41,777 bases of DNA from Hyphomonadaceae bacterium (GTDB lineage Bacteria > Pseudomonadota > Alphaproteobacteria > Caulobacterales > Hyphomonadaceae). The position numbers and the translations under genes were made by a program. The notes under the pieces were generated by a model. The model was given only the letters and a program-made list of their open reading frames with translations. It was not told where the DNA came from and made no database searches. Location: the NCBI GenBank assembly GCA_030158285.1, contig JAOATF010000154.1:1-41777 (forward strand), in the 5' to 3' direction. This document shows, one piece after another, positions 8,178 to 16,036 of the stretch; the stretch's first letter is position 1; each line of letters begins with the position of its first letter.

Positions 8178-10795
8178 GAGGCGGCCTTTGGCGCAGCAGC
8201 GGTTGCGGGGCGGCGGTGACGGCGGCGGCGGCGCGGTTTGTCGGCGCGGGCGGGCTGCGGCTGCATGATGATCAGCTCGGCGAGCGCGGCAAAGGGACCG
8301 GTGGGGATGGGCCTGGGCGGCGGCGGGGGTGTGGGCTTGGCTTCGGAAGCTGCGGGGCGCGCAGGCTTTGCTTCGCGCTGGGGCGTGCGCTGGGCGGGGA
8401 AGCGCCAGAGTTTGACGGCGCCGGTCTCCTTGTCCTTCTCGGCGGGCTTGAGGCCGAGGCCGCGCAGGATGGCGGGGAAGTCGGCCTGCGGGCAGCCGAC
8501 CTGTGCGGAGAGTTCCGGCGGCACGGCGAAGGCGGATGTCTCCGAGCCGCGGCGGATCTGCGAGAGCATGACGGCGAGGCGTTCGGCAAGGTCCGCGCGG
8601 ACGGCGCGGGGGCCGAGGCGGAGATAGCCGGCGGTGTGGAGCATGGCGTCGGTCCAGCTGCCTTCGGTGAGGGGGGCAGCGAGCGGGAATGAGCTCTGCG
8701 TCGGGGCTGTGGGCGCGGGCTTGCCGGAATGGACGGCGCGCAGGGCGAGCATCAGGCGCGCGGCGGCGGGCTTCAGCAGGCCGGGCATCCATGCGGCGAC
8801 GCGGCCGCTCTTCACGCCGGCGGCGGCGAGAGCGGCGCGGTCTTCGCCGGTGAGCTGGAAGGCGGGGCCGGCATGGCGGCGATCGAAGGCTGCACCGGTT
8901 TCGAGCAACTGGTAGGCGGCGCCACGCGCCGCGCCGCGCAGGTCCTTGCCATCGAGCACGGTGCGCAGCTGGTGCAGGGCCGGGAGCAGGGCCGTTGTAT
9001 GAGCGGTGAACCAGCGGGTGAGGCGGTCCAGCGCGGCATCGCGGCCGGAGGTGGAGGCGTCGCGGGCGCCGATGAGCTCGACGCGCGGCGTGTGCCAGTC
9101 GGTGGCGGCGCAAAGTTTTGCGACGGGGGCGTTGGCGTGGATGATGGTTGCGGCGGCGGCGTCGAAAGTGAGATCGGCGTCGGGGGCATCAACGATGGCG
9201 GTGAGACGGCGCTCGATGATGGGGCGCAGGGATTTCAGCGCGGCGCCGCGCAGGGCGCGCCCGGCCAGCGTCTCGCCGGCGGCTTCGACATGAAAGACGA
9301 GACCTTCGATGCGGCCGACCGGGTGGCCGCCGACGATGACTTCGCCAGCGGGGCCGATTTCGGCCGGGGCGTCTTCTTCCGAGTTCAGCGTCTTCAGCAG
9401 CGCCGAGGTGCGGCGGTCGACGAAGCGGCTCATCAGCGCCTGGTGGAGCGCGTCGGAGAGCTTGTCCTCGATCTCGCGCGTGCGGCCGCGCCATGTCTCG
9501 GCGTTCCTGAGCCAGTCACCGCGGTTAGCGGCGTAGGTCCAGGTGCGGATCTCGGCGAGGCGGTGTTGCAGGTTGTCGATCTCGCCCTCGGTGCGGTCGA
9601 GGCGTTCGACCTGCGCGTACATCCATTCGTCGCCGATGCGGGCGGCGGGATCGATGATCTTCTCGACGAGGGTCTGCACCAGCTTGAGGTGCGCGTCGGG
9701 GCCGTATTTGCGGAAGTCAGGCAGGGTGCAGAGATCCCACAGGCGGCGCACATGGGCGGGCGTGGTGACGGCGCGGCGGACATCCTCGTCCTGCGCCAGC
9801 GCGGCGAGGGTAAGTTCGTCCAGCGCCTCGGGCGCGCGGCGGAGGATCACGTCAGGCGATGAGCGTCGCAGGGAATTGAGCAGCCCGTCGATGCTGGACC
9901 AGTCGAGGCGGGAGTTGCGCCAGTTGAGGAAGTCGACCGGCTCGAAATGGTGGTTGACGATGCGCTCGACGGTTTCCTCGTCGAGCACTTCGCAGTCGGC
10001 TGTCTCGCCGAACGTGCCATCGTCGCGGAAGCGGCCGGCGCGACCGGCGATCTGTGCGAGTTCGTCGGCGCGGAGATAGCGGCGCTGGCGGCCATCGAAC
10101 TTGCGGCGCGAGGCAAACGCGATGTGGCCGACATCGAGGTTGAGGCCCATGCCGATGGCGTCTGTGGCGACGATGTAGTCGACCTCGCCGCTTTGATAGA
10201 GATCGACCTGTGCGTTGCGCGTGCGGGGGCTCAAGGCGCCCATGATGACGGCGCAGCCGCCGCGCTGGCGCTTCAGCAGCTCGGCGATGGCGTAGACCTC
10301 TTCGGAAGAGAACGCGACGATGGCCGAGCGCTTGGGCAGCTTGGTGATCTTGGTGGGGCCGGCATAGCTCAATTGCGAGAAACGCTCGCGCCGTTCGCCA
10401 TCGATGTTGAGGTCGAGGCGTTCGAGGGCGGGGCGCATGGTGTCGGCGCCGAGCAGCATGGTTTCGTGGCGACCGCGCGCGTGGAGGATGCGGTCGGTGA
10501 AGACGTGCCCGCGGTCGGGGTCCTGCGCGAGCTGGATCTCGTCGATGGCGATGAAGTCCGCGCCTTCGGAGACGGGCATCGCCTCGACCGTGCAGGCGAA
10601 ATAGCGGGCGTTGGGCGGCTTGATGCGTTCTTCGCCGGTGATGAGCGCGCAGGCCTTCTCGCCCTTCTCGCGCACCATGCGGTCGTAGATCTCGCGCGCG
10701 AGCAGGCGCAGCGGCAGGCCGATCATGCCCGTCCCGTGGGCAAGCATCCGCTCCACGGCAAGGTGCGTCTTGCCGGTGTTGGTGGGGCCGAGCAC
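8174..10795 (-). CDS. Suv3-like SF2 RNA/DNA helicase
   Basis: 873 aa as drawn from GTG 10795. Motifs: Walker A GPTNTGKT (3-10), DEIQ (85-88) in place of DEAD, motif VI QIAGRAGR (248-255), then a helical middle region and a long C-terminal region ending in a Pro/Arg-rich basic tail (ARADKPRRRRRHRRP). The GPTNTGKT/DEIQ pair is characteristic of the Suv3 (mitochondrial degradosome) family, implying 3'-5' unwinding coupled to RNA turnover. GTG 10795 would remove the beta strand before Walker A; the in-frame codons RIRAV continue upstream to a CTG at 10831 that has GGGAG 8 nt before it, so the true start is probably upstream and non-ATG. An in-frame TGA is at 10859-10861. Confidence 0.9.
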   Translation of the reverse strand: MLGPTNTGKTHLAVERMLAHGTGMIGLPLRLLAREIYDRMVREKGEKACALITGEERIKPPNARYFACTVEAMPVSEGADFIAIDEIQLAQDPDRGHVFTDRILHARGRHETMLLGADTMRPALERLDLNIDGERRERFSQLSYAGPTKITKLPKRSAIVAFSSEEVYAIAELLKRQRGGCAVIMGALSPRTRNAQVDLYQSGEVDYIVATDAIGMGLNLDVGHIAFASRRKFDGRQRRYLRADELAQIAGRAGRFRDDGTFGETADCEVLDEETVERIVNHHFEPVDFLNWRNSRLDWSSIDGLLNSLRRSSPDVILRRAPEALDELTLAALAQDEDVRRAVTTPAHVRRLWDLCTLPDFRKYGPDAHLKLVQTLVEKIIDPAARIGDEWMYAQVERLDRTEGEIDNLQHRLAEIRTWTYAANRGDWLRNAETWRGRTREIEDKLSDALHQALMSRFVDRRTSALLKTLNSEEDAPAEIGPAGEVIVGGHPVGRIEGLVFHVEAAGETLAGRALRGAALKSLRPIIERRLTAIVDAPDADLTFDAAAATIIHANAPVAKLCAATDWHTPRVELIGARDASTSGRDAALDRLTRWFTAHTTALLPALHQLRTVLDGKDLRGAARGAAYQLLETGAAFDRRHAGPAFQLTGEDRAALAAAGVKSGRVAAWMPGLLKPAAARLMLALRAVHSGKPAPTAPTQSSFPLAAPLTEGSWTDAMLHTAGYLRLGPRAVRADLAERLAVMLSQIRRGSETSAFAVPPELSAQVGCPQADFPAILRGLGLKPAEKDKETGAVKLWRFPAQRTPQREAKPARPAASEAKPTPPPPPRPIPTGPFAALAELIIMQPQPARADKPRRRRRHRRPATAAAPKAAS

Positions 10796-10858
10796 GGCCC
10801 GGATACGCTGGTTGTGGTCGCTGGCGGCCAGAGGTGGCGCTCCCGCTAGTTGGGAAGA

Positions 10859-10948
10859 TCAGGCGGTGGCGAGAAGGCGCGCAGAAGCGCGCTGTCGTTT
10901 CGCTGCGAGGGGACTGGCTTCCAGGTGGGTGTCAGGGCGCCAATGCAT
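10859..10948 (-). other. 29-codon upstream ORF in frame with the helicase
   Basis: ATG 10948 with GGGAAGACGG upstream opens a 29-codon frame that ends at TGA 10859-10861, only 27 nt before the likely CTG start of the helicase and in the same frame. The start and ribosome-binding site lie inside the duplicated leader (copy A). It may be a regulatory leader peptide, or the remnant of a longer helicase N-terminus separated by a stop. Confidence 0.3.
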
Positions 10949-11040
10949 GTCCGTCTTCCCAGTGGACCCGTCCGGTCCTGATGATGAGGGTGGGGGCGAG
11001 GAGGCGTTGGGTCAACCATGGAGGCTGTGGATTGACGCCA
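10938..11040 (-). repeat. Duplicated ~100-bp leader, copy A (helicase side)
   Basis: Aligns with 11475-11578 over about 100 bp at roughly 80% by eye. Conserved parts are a GGTTGACCC block, an inverted repeat GGACC/GGTCC, the ribosome-binding sequence (GGGAAG on the minus strand) and an ATG followed by a conserved TGGCGC. Confidence 0.8.
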
Positions 11041-11082
11041 GGAGCGCGTTGGCGAAGGTGTGGGTCGTGCGCGGAAGCCAGG

Positions 11083-11487
11083 TCAGCGAGGCTGGGCGTT
11101 CCGTTCTCCACAATAGCGCCGCATGGCGGTCCCGTGTGGCGAAAAGCGATCGACCTCTTCCCATTCTCCGACGTTTCCATCCTCTCGAAGGGGCTCCATC
11201 AGGTTCTGTCCGGAGAATTGCTCCTCCAAGAGTTGGCGGCTCGTCAGGTCGTCACAGCGCACTTCAAACAGGTAGCGTCGCGACCGCCAAGTCTCGCTTT
11301 CATATGTCATCAGTCGCGTTTGCTCGTGCCGCAACCATATCGTGTGCGGCTGCGGTCCGGGCATCCAGTAGAAGATGTGCCGCCCGCGCGACTGTATGTG
11401 GTCCCACTCACCACGCTCGGCCGGCTGGGCGTACGCCGGCGATGCAATCAGCAGCGCCGTCAACGCAAGTCGCAAGCGCCAGCGCAT
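11083..11487 (-). CDS. Small exported protein, weakly like surface-adhesin protein E
   Basis: 134 aa with a clear Sec signal peptide (LALTALLIASPAYAQ, cleavage after ~20). The mature part has two cysteines (VRCDD and RYCGE), a W-R pair (IWLRHEQ), an FEVRC strand, a W-E-E-V turn and a final SPHGTAMRRYC block. That spacing resembles the surface-adhesin protein E fold family, but similarity is weak and the assignment tentative. The start codon and ribosome-binding site fall within copy B of the duplicated leader. It is a lone gene between the helicase and the divergent M19 dipeptidase. Confidence 0.7.
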   Translation of the reverse strand: MRWRLRLALTALLIASPAYAQPAERGEWDHIQSRGRHIFYWMPGPQPHTIWLRHEQTRLMTYESETWRSRRYLFEVRCDDLTSRQLLEEQFSGQNLMEPLREDGNVGEWEEVDRFSPHGTAMRRYCGERNAQPR

Positions 11488-11578
11488 ATCCGCCTTCCCA
11501 GTGGACCCGTCCGGTCCTGATGACGAGGGTGGGGTCGCGCGGGCGCGGGGTCAACGGGTCAGGCTGTGGATTAACGCG
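11475..11578 (-). repeat. Duplicated ~100-bp leader, copy B
   Basis: Second copy of the repeat at 10938-11040, covering the 5' region, ribosome-binding site (GGGAAGGCGG) and start of the small exported protein gene. The hairpin-forming GGACC-GGACG-GGTCC core is identical in both copies. Confidence 0.8.
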
Positions 11579-11642
11579 GATGCTTGCGCCAGATGGAACC
11601 CGAACCTAACCCTGAGCCGCGTTTGGTGTGAAGGAGTTCCGC

Positions 11643-12767
11643 GTGAACCGTAGGCACGTGTTGATGTCGGGGTTGAGTGTCGCTGGTCTGGCGGCGGCGG
11701 GATGCGTGAGCGCGCCGGAGGTGGATGAGGGGGATTTCCTGCAGCAGGCGCATGCGTTGCTGACGGCCAATCCGGCGATCGACATTCACGCGCATCCGGG
11801 GCGGACGTTCGGGCGGGACGCGGAGAACCTGTCGCCGGCGCTGAAGATGATGTCGTCGGGCGGGGCGACCGAGGATCGCGCGATTGCGGACATGCGTGCG
11901 GGGCAGCTTGCCGGCGCGAGCTTTGCCGTGGTGGCGGACGTGCAGGTGCTGAACGTTGTCGCGGGTGGCGGGCTGGGCGCGGCGCGGGAGTTCATGCCGG
12001 GCGAGGCGCGGGCTAGCTATCAGCGGCAGATCGCCAACATGCAGCGCGTGCTGCCGGAGATGGGCGTCACGTTCGTGAAGGAGCCGGGGGATTTTCGGCG
12101 CATCAAGGCGAAGGGCGGGATTGCGGGGCTGCTGACGGTCGAGGGTGCGGACTTTCTCGATGGCGACATTGCGAATGTTGGGAAGGCGTTTGCGGATGGC
12201 GTGCGGTCGATCACGCTGGTGCACTACAGGCCGAACGAGGTCGGCGACATCCAGACGGCGCCGCCTGTGGCCAACGGGCTGCCGCCGTTTGGAGCGGAGG
12301 TGATCCGCGAGATGAACCGGCTCGGCATGGTGGTGGACCTGGCGCATGCGTCGGAGGATACGGCGAAGGCGGCGCTGGCGGTGAGCAGCGTGCCGGTGAT
12401 GTGCTCGCATACGCATGTTAACGGGCTGAGTGCGGAGCATCCGCGCTTCATCAGCCTTGAGTTGGCGAAGGAGATCAGCCGCCGGGGCGGCGTGATCGGG
12501 GCGTGGCCGGCGGGGATCGGGATGAAGACGCTGGAGGAATATGCCGCCCGGATTATCGACCTCGCCGATGTGCTGGGGCCGGAGCATGTCAGCCTCGGCA
12601 CGGACATGGACGCCAACTTCATGCCGGTTATGACGAGCTACACGCAATTGCCGGAGTTGGTCGCGGAGCTGTTGCGGCGTGGGTACGGCAAGAAGAACGC
12701 GGCCGCGTTTGTCGGCGGCAACTTCCTGCGGGTGCACGAGAAGGTCTGGGCGGGGCGGAAGCGGTAG
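11643..12767 (+). CDS. M19 membrane dipeptidase-like lipoprotein
   Basis: 374 aa from GTG 11643, chosen for AAGGAG six nt upstream; a GTG at 11628 lies before that site. The N-terminus RRHVLMSGLSVAGLAAAGC is a Tat-like lipoprotein signal (Cys 21). The domain is an M19 (renal dipeptidase) TIM barrel: first metal motif DIHAH (H49, H51; the family usually has HxD), bridging Glu in TVEGADFLDG, LVHYRPNEVGD, DLAHASEDT, SHTHVNGL and the final GTDMDANF. Members hydrolyse dipeptides, including L-D or D-D forms, in the periplasm. Divergent from the small exported gene and convergent with the next gene (6-nt gap). Confidence 0.9.
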   Translation: MNRRHVLMSGLSVAGLAAAGCVSAPEVDEGDFLQQAHALLTANPAIDIHAHPGRTFGRDAENLSPALKMMSSGGATEDRAIADMRAGQLAGASFAVVADVQVLNVVAGGGLGAAREFMPGEARASYQRQIANMQRVLPEMGVTFVKEPGDFRRIKAKGGIAGLLTVEGADFLDGDIANVGKAFADGVRSITLVHYRPNEVGDIQTAPPVANGLPPFGAEVIREMNRLGMVVDLAHASEDTAKAALAVSSVPVMCSHTHVNGLSAEHPRFISLELAKEISRRGGVIGAWPAGIGMKTLEEYAARIIDLADVLGPEHVSLGTDMDANFMPVMTSYTQLPELVAELLRRGYGKKNAAAFVGGNFLRVHEKVWAGRKR

Positions 12768-12773
12768 GTCGCT

Positions 12774-13244
12774 TTACTGCGGGCGCGCAGGCGGTGGCAC
12801 CGACGTCGAGTGGAAGAAGCGGATGCGCCAGCGCTGGCCATCGTGCTTCAGCGTGGCGGACTCGAGCCAGGTGCGCGGGCGTTTGTCGCCAGCCTGTGTG
12901 ACGGAGCCGGTGTTGACGTAGGTGACGAGCGCCACGTTGCAATCGACCTCCACCTTGGGATCGTTGACGGTCCATTCGAAGACGACGCCCTCGGCATGGC
13001 GGACCTTGATCAGCTCCAGCAGCGCGGCGCCGTCGAAACGCTGGCCGACGTCATAAGCGAAGAAGTTTTTCGTGGTGACGGCTTGCCACGCGTTGAGGTC
13101 GTCGGCCTGCAGGGCGGCGTACATGTCGCGCATGGTCTGGCCGACGTCGGCGTTGGCGGGGCAGGCGGCCGGGGCGGATGCGGGGATGTGTGCGCAGGCG
13201 GGGAGGCTGAATGCAGCCAGAGCCAGAAGTGCATACCGCATCAT
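12774..13244 (-). CDS. NTF2/SnoaL-like lipoprotein (DUF4440-type)
   Basis: 156 aa from ATG 13244 (tandem ATGATG) with AGGGGACAC upstream. A lipoprotein signal ends LPAC. After that comes the pattern of SnoaL/DUF4440 cone-fold proteins: TMRDMYAALQADDLNAWQAV (first helix), a central VTYVNTGSV strand and the final WRIRFFHST strand. Most members are small-molecule binding or stress-related proteins without known chemistry. Three conserved-looking cysteines occur in the mature part. Transcribed toward the dipeptidase gene. Confidence 0.75.
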   Translation of the reverse strand: MMRYALLALAAFSLPACAHIPASAPAACPANADVGQTMRDMYAALQADDLNAWQAVTTKNFFAYDVGQRFDGAALLELIKVRHAEGVVFEWTVNDPKVEVDCNVALVTYVNTGSVTQAGDKRPRTWLESATLKHDGQRWRIRFFHSTSVPPPARPQ

Positions 13245-13409
13245 GTGTCCCCTGTTCCTGCTTATTCCCTGTCTGTTCGACCTTATCGGGTCAAGCTGGT
13301 TGGAAATGGCGTCCGCCACCCCCGGGTTCCGGCCTGTGGGCCTTGCGCGCATCGGGAATGACAGGAATGAGGGTAAACCGGCGGCGGGACGGGGTTTTCC
13401 AGCCAGAAC

Positions 13410-13438
13410 TTGACAGCCCGGCCTCACCCCACTAATCA
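13410..13438 (+). promoter_or_regulatory. Sigma-70 promoter of rpmB
   Basis: TTGACA (13410-13415), 17-nt spacer, TAATCA (13433-13438). It lies 83 nt before the rpmB start, leaving a ~75-nt leader that includes a short CCCG-TTTTA-CGGG hairpin with a T-run (13472-13490). Confidence 0.65.
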
Positions 13439-13520
13439 CCCGCCTTCGCTTTCAGCGCAGGGCCGGAAGCACCCGTTTTACGGGGTTTTTGCCTTGCTGA
13501 CGACCTAGGAAAGGTGGGCC

Positions 13521-13817
13521 ATGTCCCGCATCTGTGAACTTACCGGCAAGAAGCCGATGGTTGGCCACACTGTCAGCCACTCGAACATCAAGACCAAGCG
13601 GCGCTACCTGCCGAACCTGGTGAACGTGACCGTTCACTCGGACGCGCTGGGTCAGTCCTACTCGGCCCGCGTGACGGCTGCGGCCCTCCGCTCGGTCGAC
13701 AAGCGTGGCGGCCTCGACGGCTACCTCGCCAAGGCCAAGGATGACCAGCTCTCGCCGAAGATGCTGAAGATCAAGAAAGAGATCGCCAAGAAAGCTGCCG
13801 CTGCTGCGGCCGCCTAG
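13521..13817 (+). CDS. rpmB: 50S ribosomal protein L28
   Basis: 98 aa. Opens [20 protein letters not shown], the classic L28 N-terminus, followed by [12 protein letters not shown] and the [14 protein letters not shown] region; the C-terminus is an Ala/Lys-rich tail typical of alphaproteobacterial L28, which is longer than the E. coli form. Part of the large subunit. AGGAAAGG precedes ATG 13521. Transcribed alone from a good promoter and closed by a strong terminator. Confidence 0.97.
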   Translation: MSRICELTGKKPMVGHTVSHSNIKTKRRYLPNLVNVTVHSDALGQSYSARVTAAALRSVDKRGGLDGYLAKAKDDQLSPKMLKIKKEIAKKAAAAAAA

Positions 13818-13844
13818 GCTTTCCGCTCTTTCGATAGACCGCTA

Positions 13845-13875
13845 AACCCCTCGCTGGAAACGGCGAGGGGTTTTT
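13845..13875 (+). terminator. Rho-independent terminator of rpmB
   Basis: Perfect 10-bp stem AACCCCTCGC (13845-13854) and GCGAGGGGTT (13863-13872), 8-nt loop, T5. Its 3' arm contains GAGGGG, the only ribosome-binding-like sequence for the next gene, whose ATG is at 13878. Confidence 0.9.
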
Positions 13876-13877
13876 CT

Positions 13878-15536
13878 ATGCGCGCACTGTTGGCTGGCGT
13901 TGCCTTGCTCGGGCTTGTGGCGTGCGAGCAGAAGCCTGCGGGCCCCGTGCCTGATGCGATCTTCCATGGCGGGACGATCTATACCGGCGTCGATGGCCAG
14001 CTTCCCGCGACAGCGGTGAGCGTGAAGGACGGGCGCATCGTCGCGGTCGGGGCGGCGGAGGAGCTGCTGAAGACGGCGGGCGAGGCGACGCAGAAGGTCG
14101 ATCTCAAGGGCGCGTTCCTCTACCCGGGTTTCACGGATGCGCATGCGCACCTCTATGGCATTGGTGAGCGTGAGCAGACGCTGGACCTTGATGAGGTCGC
14201 CTCGATTGCCGAGCTGGTGAAGGTGGTGGGCGATGCGGCGAAGGCTGCGCCTGCCGGGCAGCCGCTGGTGGGCCGTGGATGGATCGAGACACACTGGCCG
14301 GAGAAGCGCTTTCCGAACCGCGCGGACATTGATGCGGTGACGGGCGACCGGCCGACTGTGCTGGAGCGTGCGGACGGCCATGCGCTGCTGGCGAATACGG
14401 CGGCGCTGAAGGCGGTGAGACTGGACGGGAAGCCAGATCCGCAACCAACCGGTGGACGTATCGAGGTGGGCGCGGATGGTCTGCCGACGGGTATGCTGGT
14501 CGATGCCGCGATGACGCCGATCGGCGCGTTGCGCACGGCCCCGAGCGAGGCGCAGGTGAAGGAGACTTACGCCAAGGGGATTGCGCGCGAGGTCAATCTC
14601 GGCTGGACGGGCGTACACAACATGGGCGTTTGGGCGGAGCACGTGCCGCTGCTGAACGCGATGGCGGATGCGGGCGAGATGAAGCTGCGGCTCTACAATG
14701 CCGTGGATCGCGCGGACTTCGACAAGGCGACCTATGGCGAAGCGGCCGGTGGGCTGGTCATCACGCAGGCGGTGAAACTCTACATGGATGGCGCGCTGGG
14801 GTCGCGCGGGGCGCTGCTGTCGAAACCCTATTCCGACAAGCCGGAGATTTCGGGCCTGCTGCAGACGGACGAGGCATCCACGCTGGCGCTGATGAAGGCG
14901 GCGATCGCGAAGAATATCCAGGTCTCGTTCCATGCCATCGGCGATGAAGGCAACCGGCTGGTGCTGAACTGGATGGAAAAGGCGTTCGCGGAAGCGGGCG
15001 TGAAGGGCCAGGATAAGCGCTGGCGCATCGAGCATTCGCAGATCCTGCATGTGGAGGACATTCCGCGGTTCAGCGCGCTGGGCGTGATCCCGTCGATGCA
15101 GCCGTCGCACGCGATCGGCGATCTCTACTTTGCCCCGGCGCGGCTGGGCGAGGACCGGCTGGCGGGGGCGTATGCGTGGCGGGCGCTGATCGATGCGGGG
15201 TCGATCATTGCGGGCGGGTCGGATGCGCCGGTGGAGCAGGGCGATCCGCGGATCGAGTTCTATGCGGCGGTGGCCCGGAAGGACCTGAAGGGCAATTCGG
15301 CGGCGGACTGGCATCCCGAGCAGAAGGTGACGCGGGAGGAGGCGCTGAAGATGTTCACGCTGTGGCCGGCGTACGCTTCGTTCCGGGAGAAGGACCTCGG
15401 CACGATCGAACCGGGCAAGCTGGCGGACTTCACTGGCTTCTCCGGGGACATCATGACTGTGCCGGAAGCGGACATCCTGAAGGTCGAGCCGGCGATCACC
15501 GTGGTCGGCGGCAAGGTGGTGTTCGCGCGCCCGTAG
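13878..15536 (+). CDS. YtcJ-type amidohydrolase, lipoprotein
   Basis: 552 aa. The signal peptide ends in lipobox LVAC (Cys 16). Amidohydrolase_3 domain: small beta-sandwich (GTIYTG..DGRIVAVG), then FTDAHAHLYG with metal ligands H89 and H91, the VKLYMDGALGSRGA motif (lysine ligand, typical of YtcJ), SFHAIGDEGN, RIEHSQ, GGSDAPVE (catalytic Asp) and the C-terminal GTIEPGKLADF that closes the sandwich. Members hydrolyse amide or exocyclic C-N bonds; substrate unknown. Its ATG lies 3-5 nt past the rpmB terminator's T-run, so expression needs readthrough or an internal promoter I cannot see. Confidence 0.92.
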   Translation: MRALLAGVALLGLVACEQKPAGPVPDAIFHGGTIYTGVDGQLPATAVSVKDGRIVAVGAAEELLKTAGEATQKVDLKGAFLYPGFTDAHAHLYGIGEREQTLDLDEVASIAELVKVVGDAAKAAPAGQPLVGRGWIETHWPEKRFPNRADIDAVTGDRPTVLERADGHALLANTAALKAVRLDGKPDPQPTGGRIEVGADGLPTGMLVDAAMTPIGALRTAPSEAQVKETYAKGIAREVNLGWTGVHNMGVWAEHVPLLNAMADAGEMKLRLYNAVDRADFDKATYGEAAGGLVITQAVKLYMDGALGSRGALLSKPYSDKPEISGLLQTDEASTLALMKAAIAKNIQVSFHAIGDEGNRLVLNWMEKAFAEAGVKGQDKRWRIEHSQILHVEDIPRFSALGVIPSMQPSHAIGDLYFAPARLGEDRLAGAYAWRALIDAGSIIAGGSDAPVEQGDPRIEFYAAVARKDLKGNSAADWHPEQKVTREEALKMFTLWPAYASFREKDLGTIEPGKLADFTGFSGDIMTVPEADILKVEPAITVVGGKVVFARP

Positions 15537-15581
15537 CGCGGAAACCTCGCAATTTCACGGAAAGTGAGGGGTCGTGGGGAT

Positions 15582-15615
15582 GGCGACGGCTGTTCCCCAC
15601 CTGACAGCCGTCGCC
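15582..15615 (+). terminator. Strong hairpin downstream of the amidohydrolase gene
   Basis: Perfect 12-bp stem GGCGACGGCTGT (15582-15593) and ACAGCCGTCGCC (15604-15615) with a 10-nt loop, 45 nt after the amidohydrolase stop. No U-tract, so termination is inferred only from place and stability. Confidence 0.4.
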
Positions 15616-15713
15616 GGACCCATGCCCCACAGGCCCCCACGGGGTGAGATGCAGCAACTCCCGGACCATGGCGGACGCCGTGGCGACCAATCCGCCCGGG
15701 CTTTGCCGGTAAC

Positions 15714-15741
15714 TTGCGCTTCAGGTCCGCCCATGTAAAAG
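15714..15741 (+). promoter_or_regulatory. Candidate promoter of tRNA-Ser
   Basis: TTGCGC (15714-15719), 16-nt spacer, TAAAAG (15736-15741), ending 14 nt before the mature tRNA. Confidence 0.4.
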
Positions 15742-15755
15742 GCCCCTCCTGCGCT

Positions 15756-15845
15756 GGTGAGGTGGCCGAGTGGTCGATGGCGCACGCTTGGAAAGCGTGT
15801 TTACGGGAAACCGTAACGTGGGTTCGAATCCCACTCTCACCGCCA
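15756..15845 (+). tRNA. tRNA-Ser (anticodon GGA)
   Basis: Class II tRNA of 90 nt including encoded CCA: acceptor GGTGAGG/TCTCACC, anticodon arm CACGC-TTGGAAA-GCGTG with anticodon GGA, long variable arm (TTACGG..CCGTAA), T-arm GTGGG-TTCGAAT-CCCAC, discriminator G. Confidence 0.95.
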
Positions 15846-15928
15846 GCCTTCGCTCCTCTGGAGCTTCGGCTGGCAGGCCAGCCTGGCCAGGGCGCAATGG
15901 CATTTCAAACCAATTGAACGGCGAAGTC

Positions 15929-15960
15929 ATTCTCGGGCAAGCGAAGCGCGACCCGGGAAT
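15929..15960. repeat. Intergenic inverted repeat, ATTCTCGGG family, copy 1
   Basis: ATTCTCGGG (15929-15937) and CCCGGGAAT (15952-15960) with a 14-nt loop, one G-T pair. Same core as the next copy. Confidence 0.55.
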
Positions 15961-16003
15961 CTTTCTTTGTCTGCAGAGATGGCGTTTGGCGTTTTGAAGA
16001 AAG

Positions 16004-16026
16004 GTTCTCGGGTCAGGCCCGAGAAC
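16004..16026. repeat. Intergenic inverted repeat, TTCTCGGG family, copy 2 / possible gntR terminator
   Basis: Perfect 9-bp stem GTTCTCGGG / CCCGAGAAC with loop TCAGG, 10 nt past the GntR gene stop. On the minus strand it is followed by CCTTTCTTC, a weak U-rich tract. The core is shared with copy 1. Confidence 0.55.
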
Positions 16027-16036
16027 GACTCCAGCG

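Noticed and set aside
8729-9862. 377-codon plus-strand frame
   Set aside because: Antisense of the helicase; Gly/Ala/Asp-rich translation typical of a GC-rich shadow.
13842-15314. 490-codon minus-strand frame
   Set aside because: Antisense of the amidohydrolase, Arg/His/Pro-rich and without a domain.
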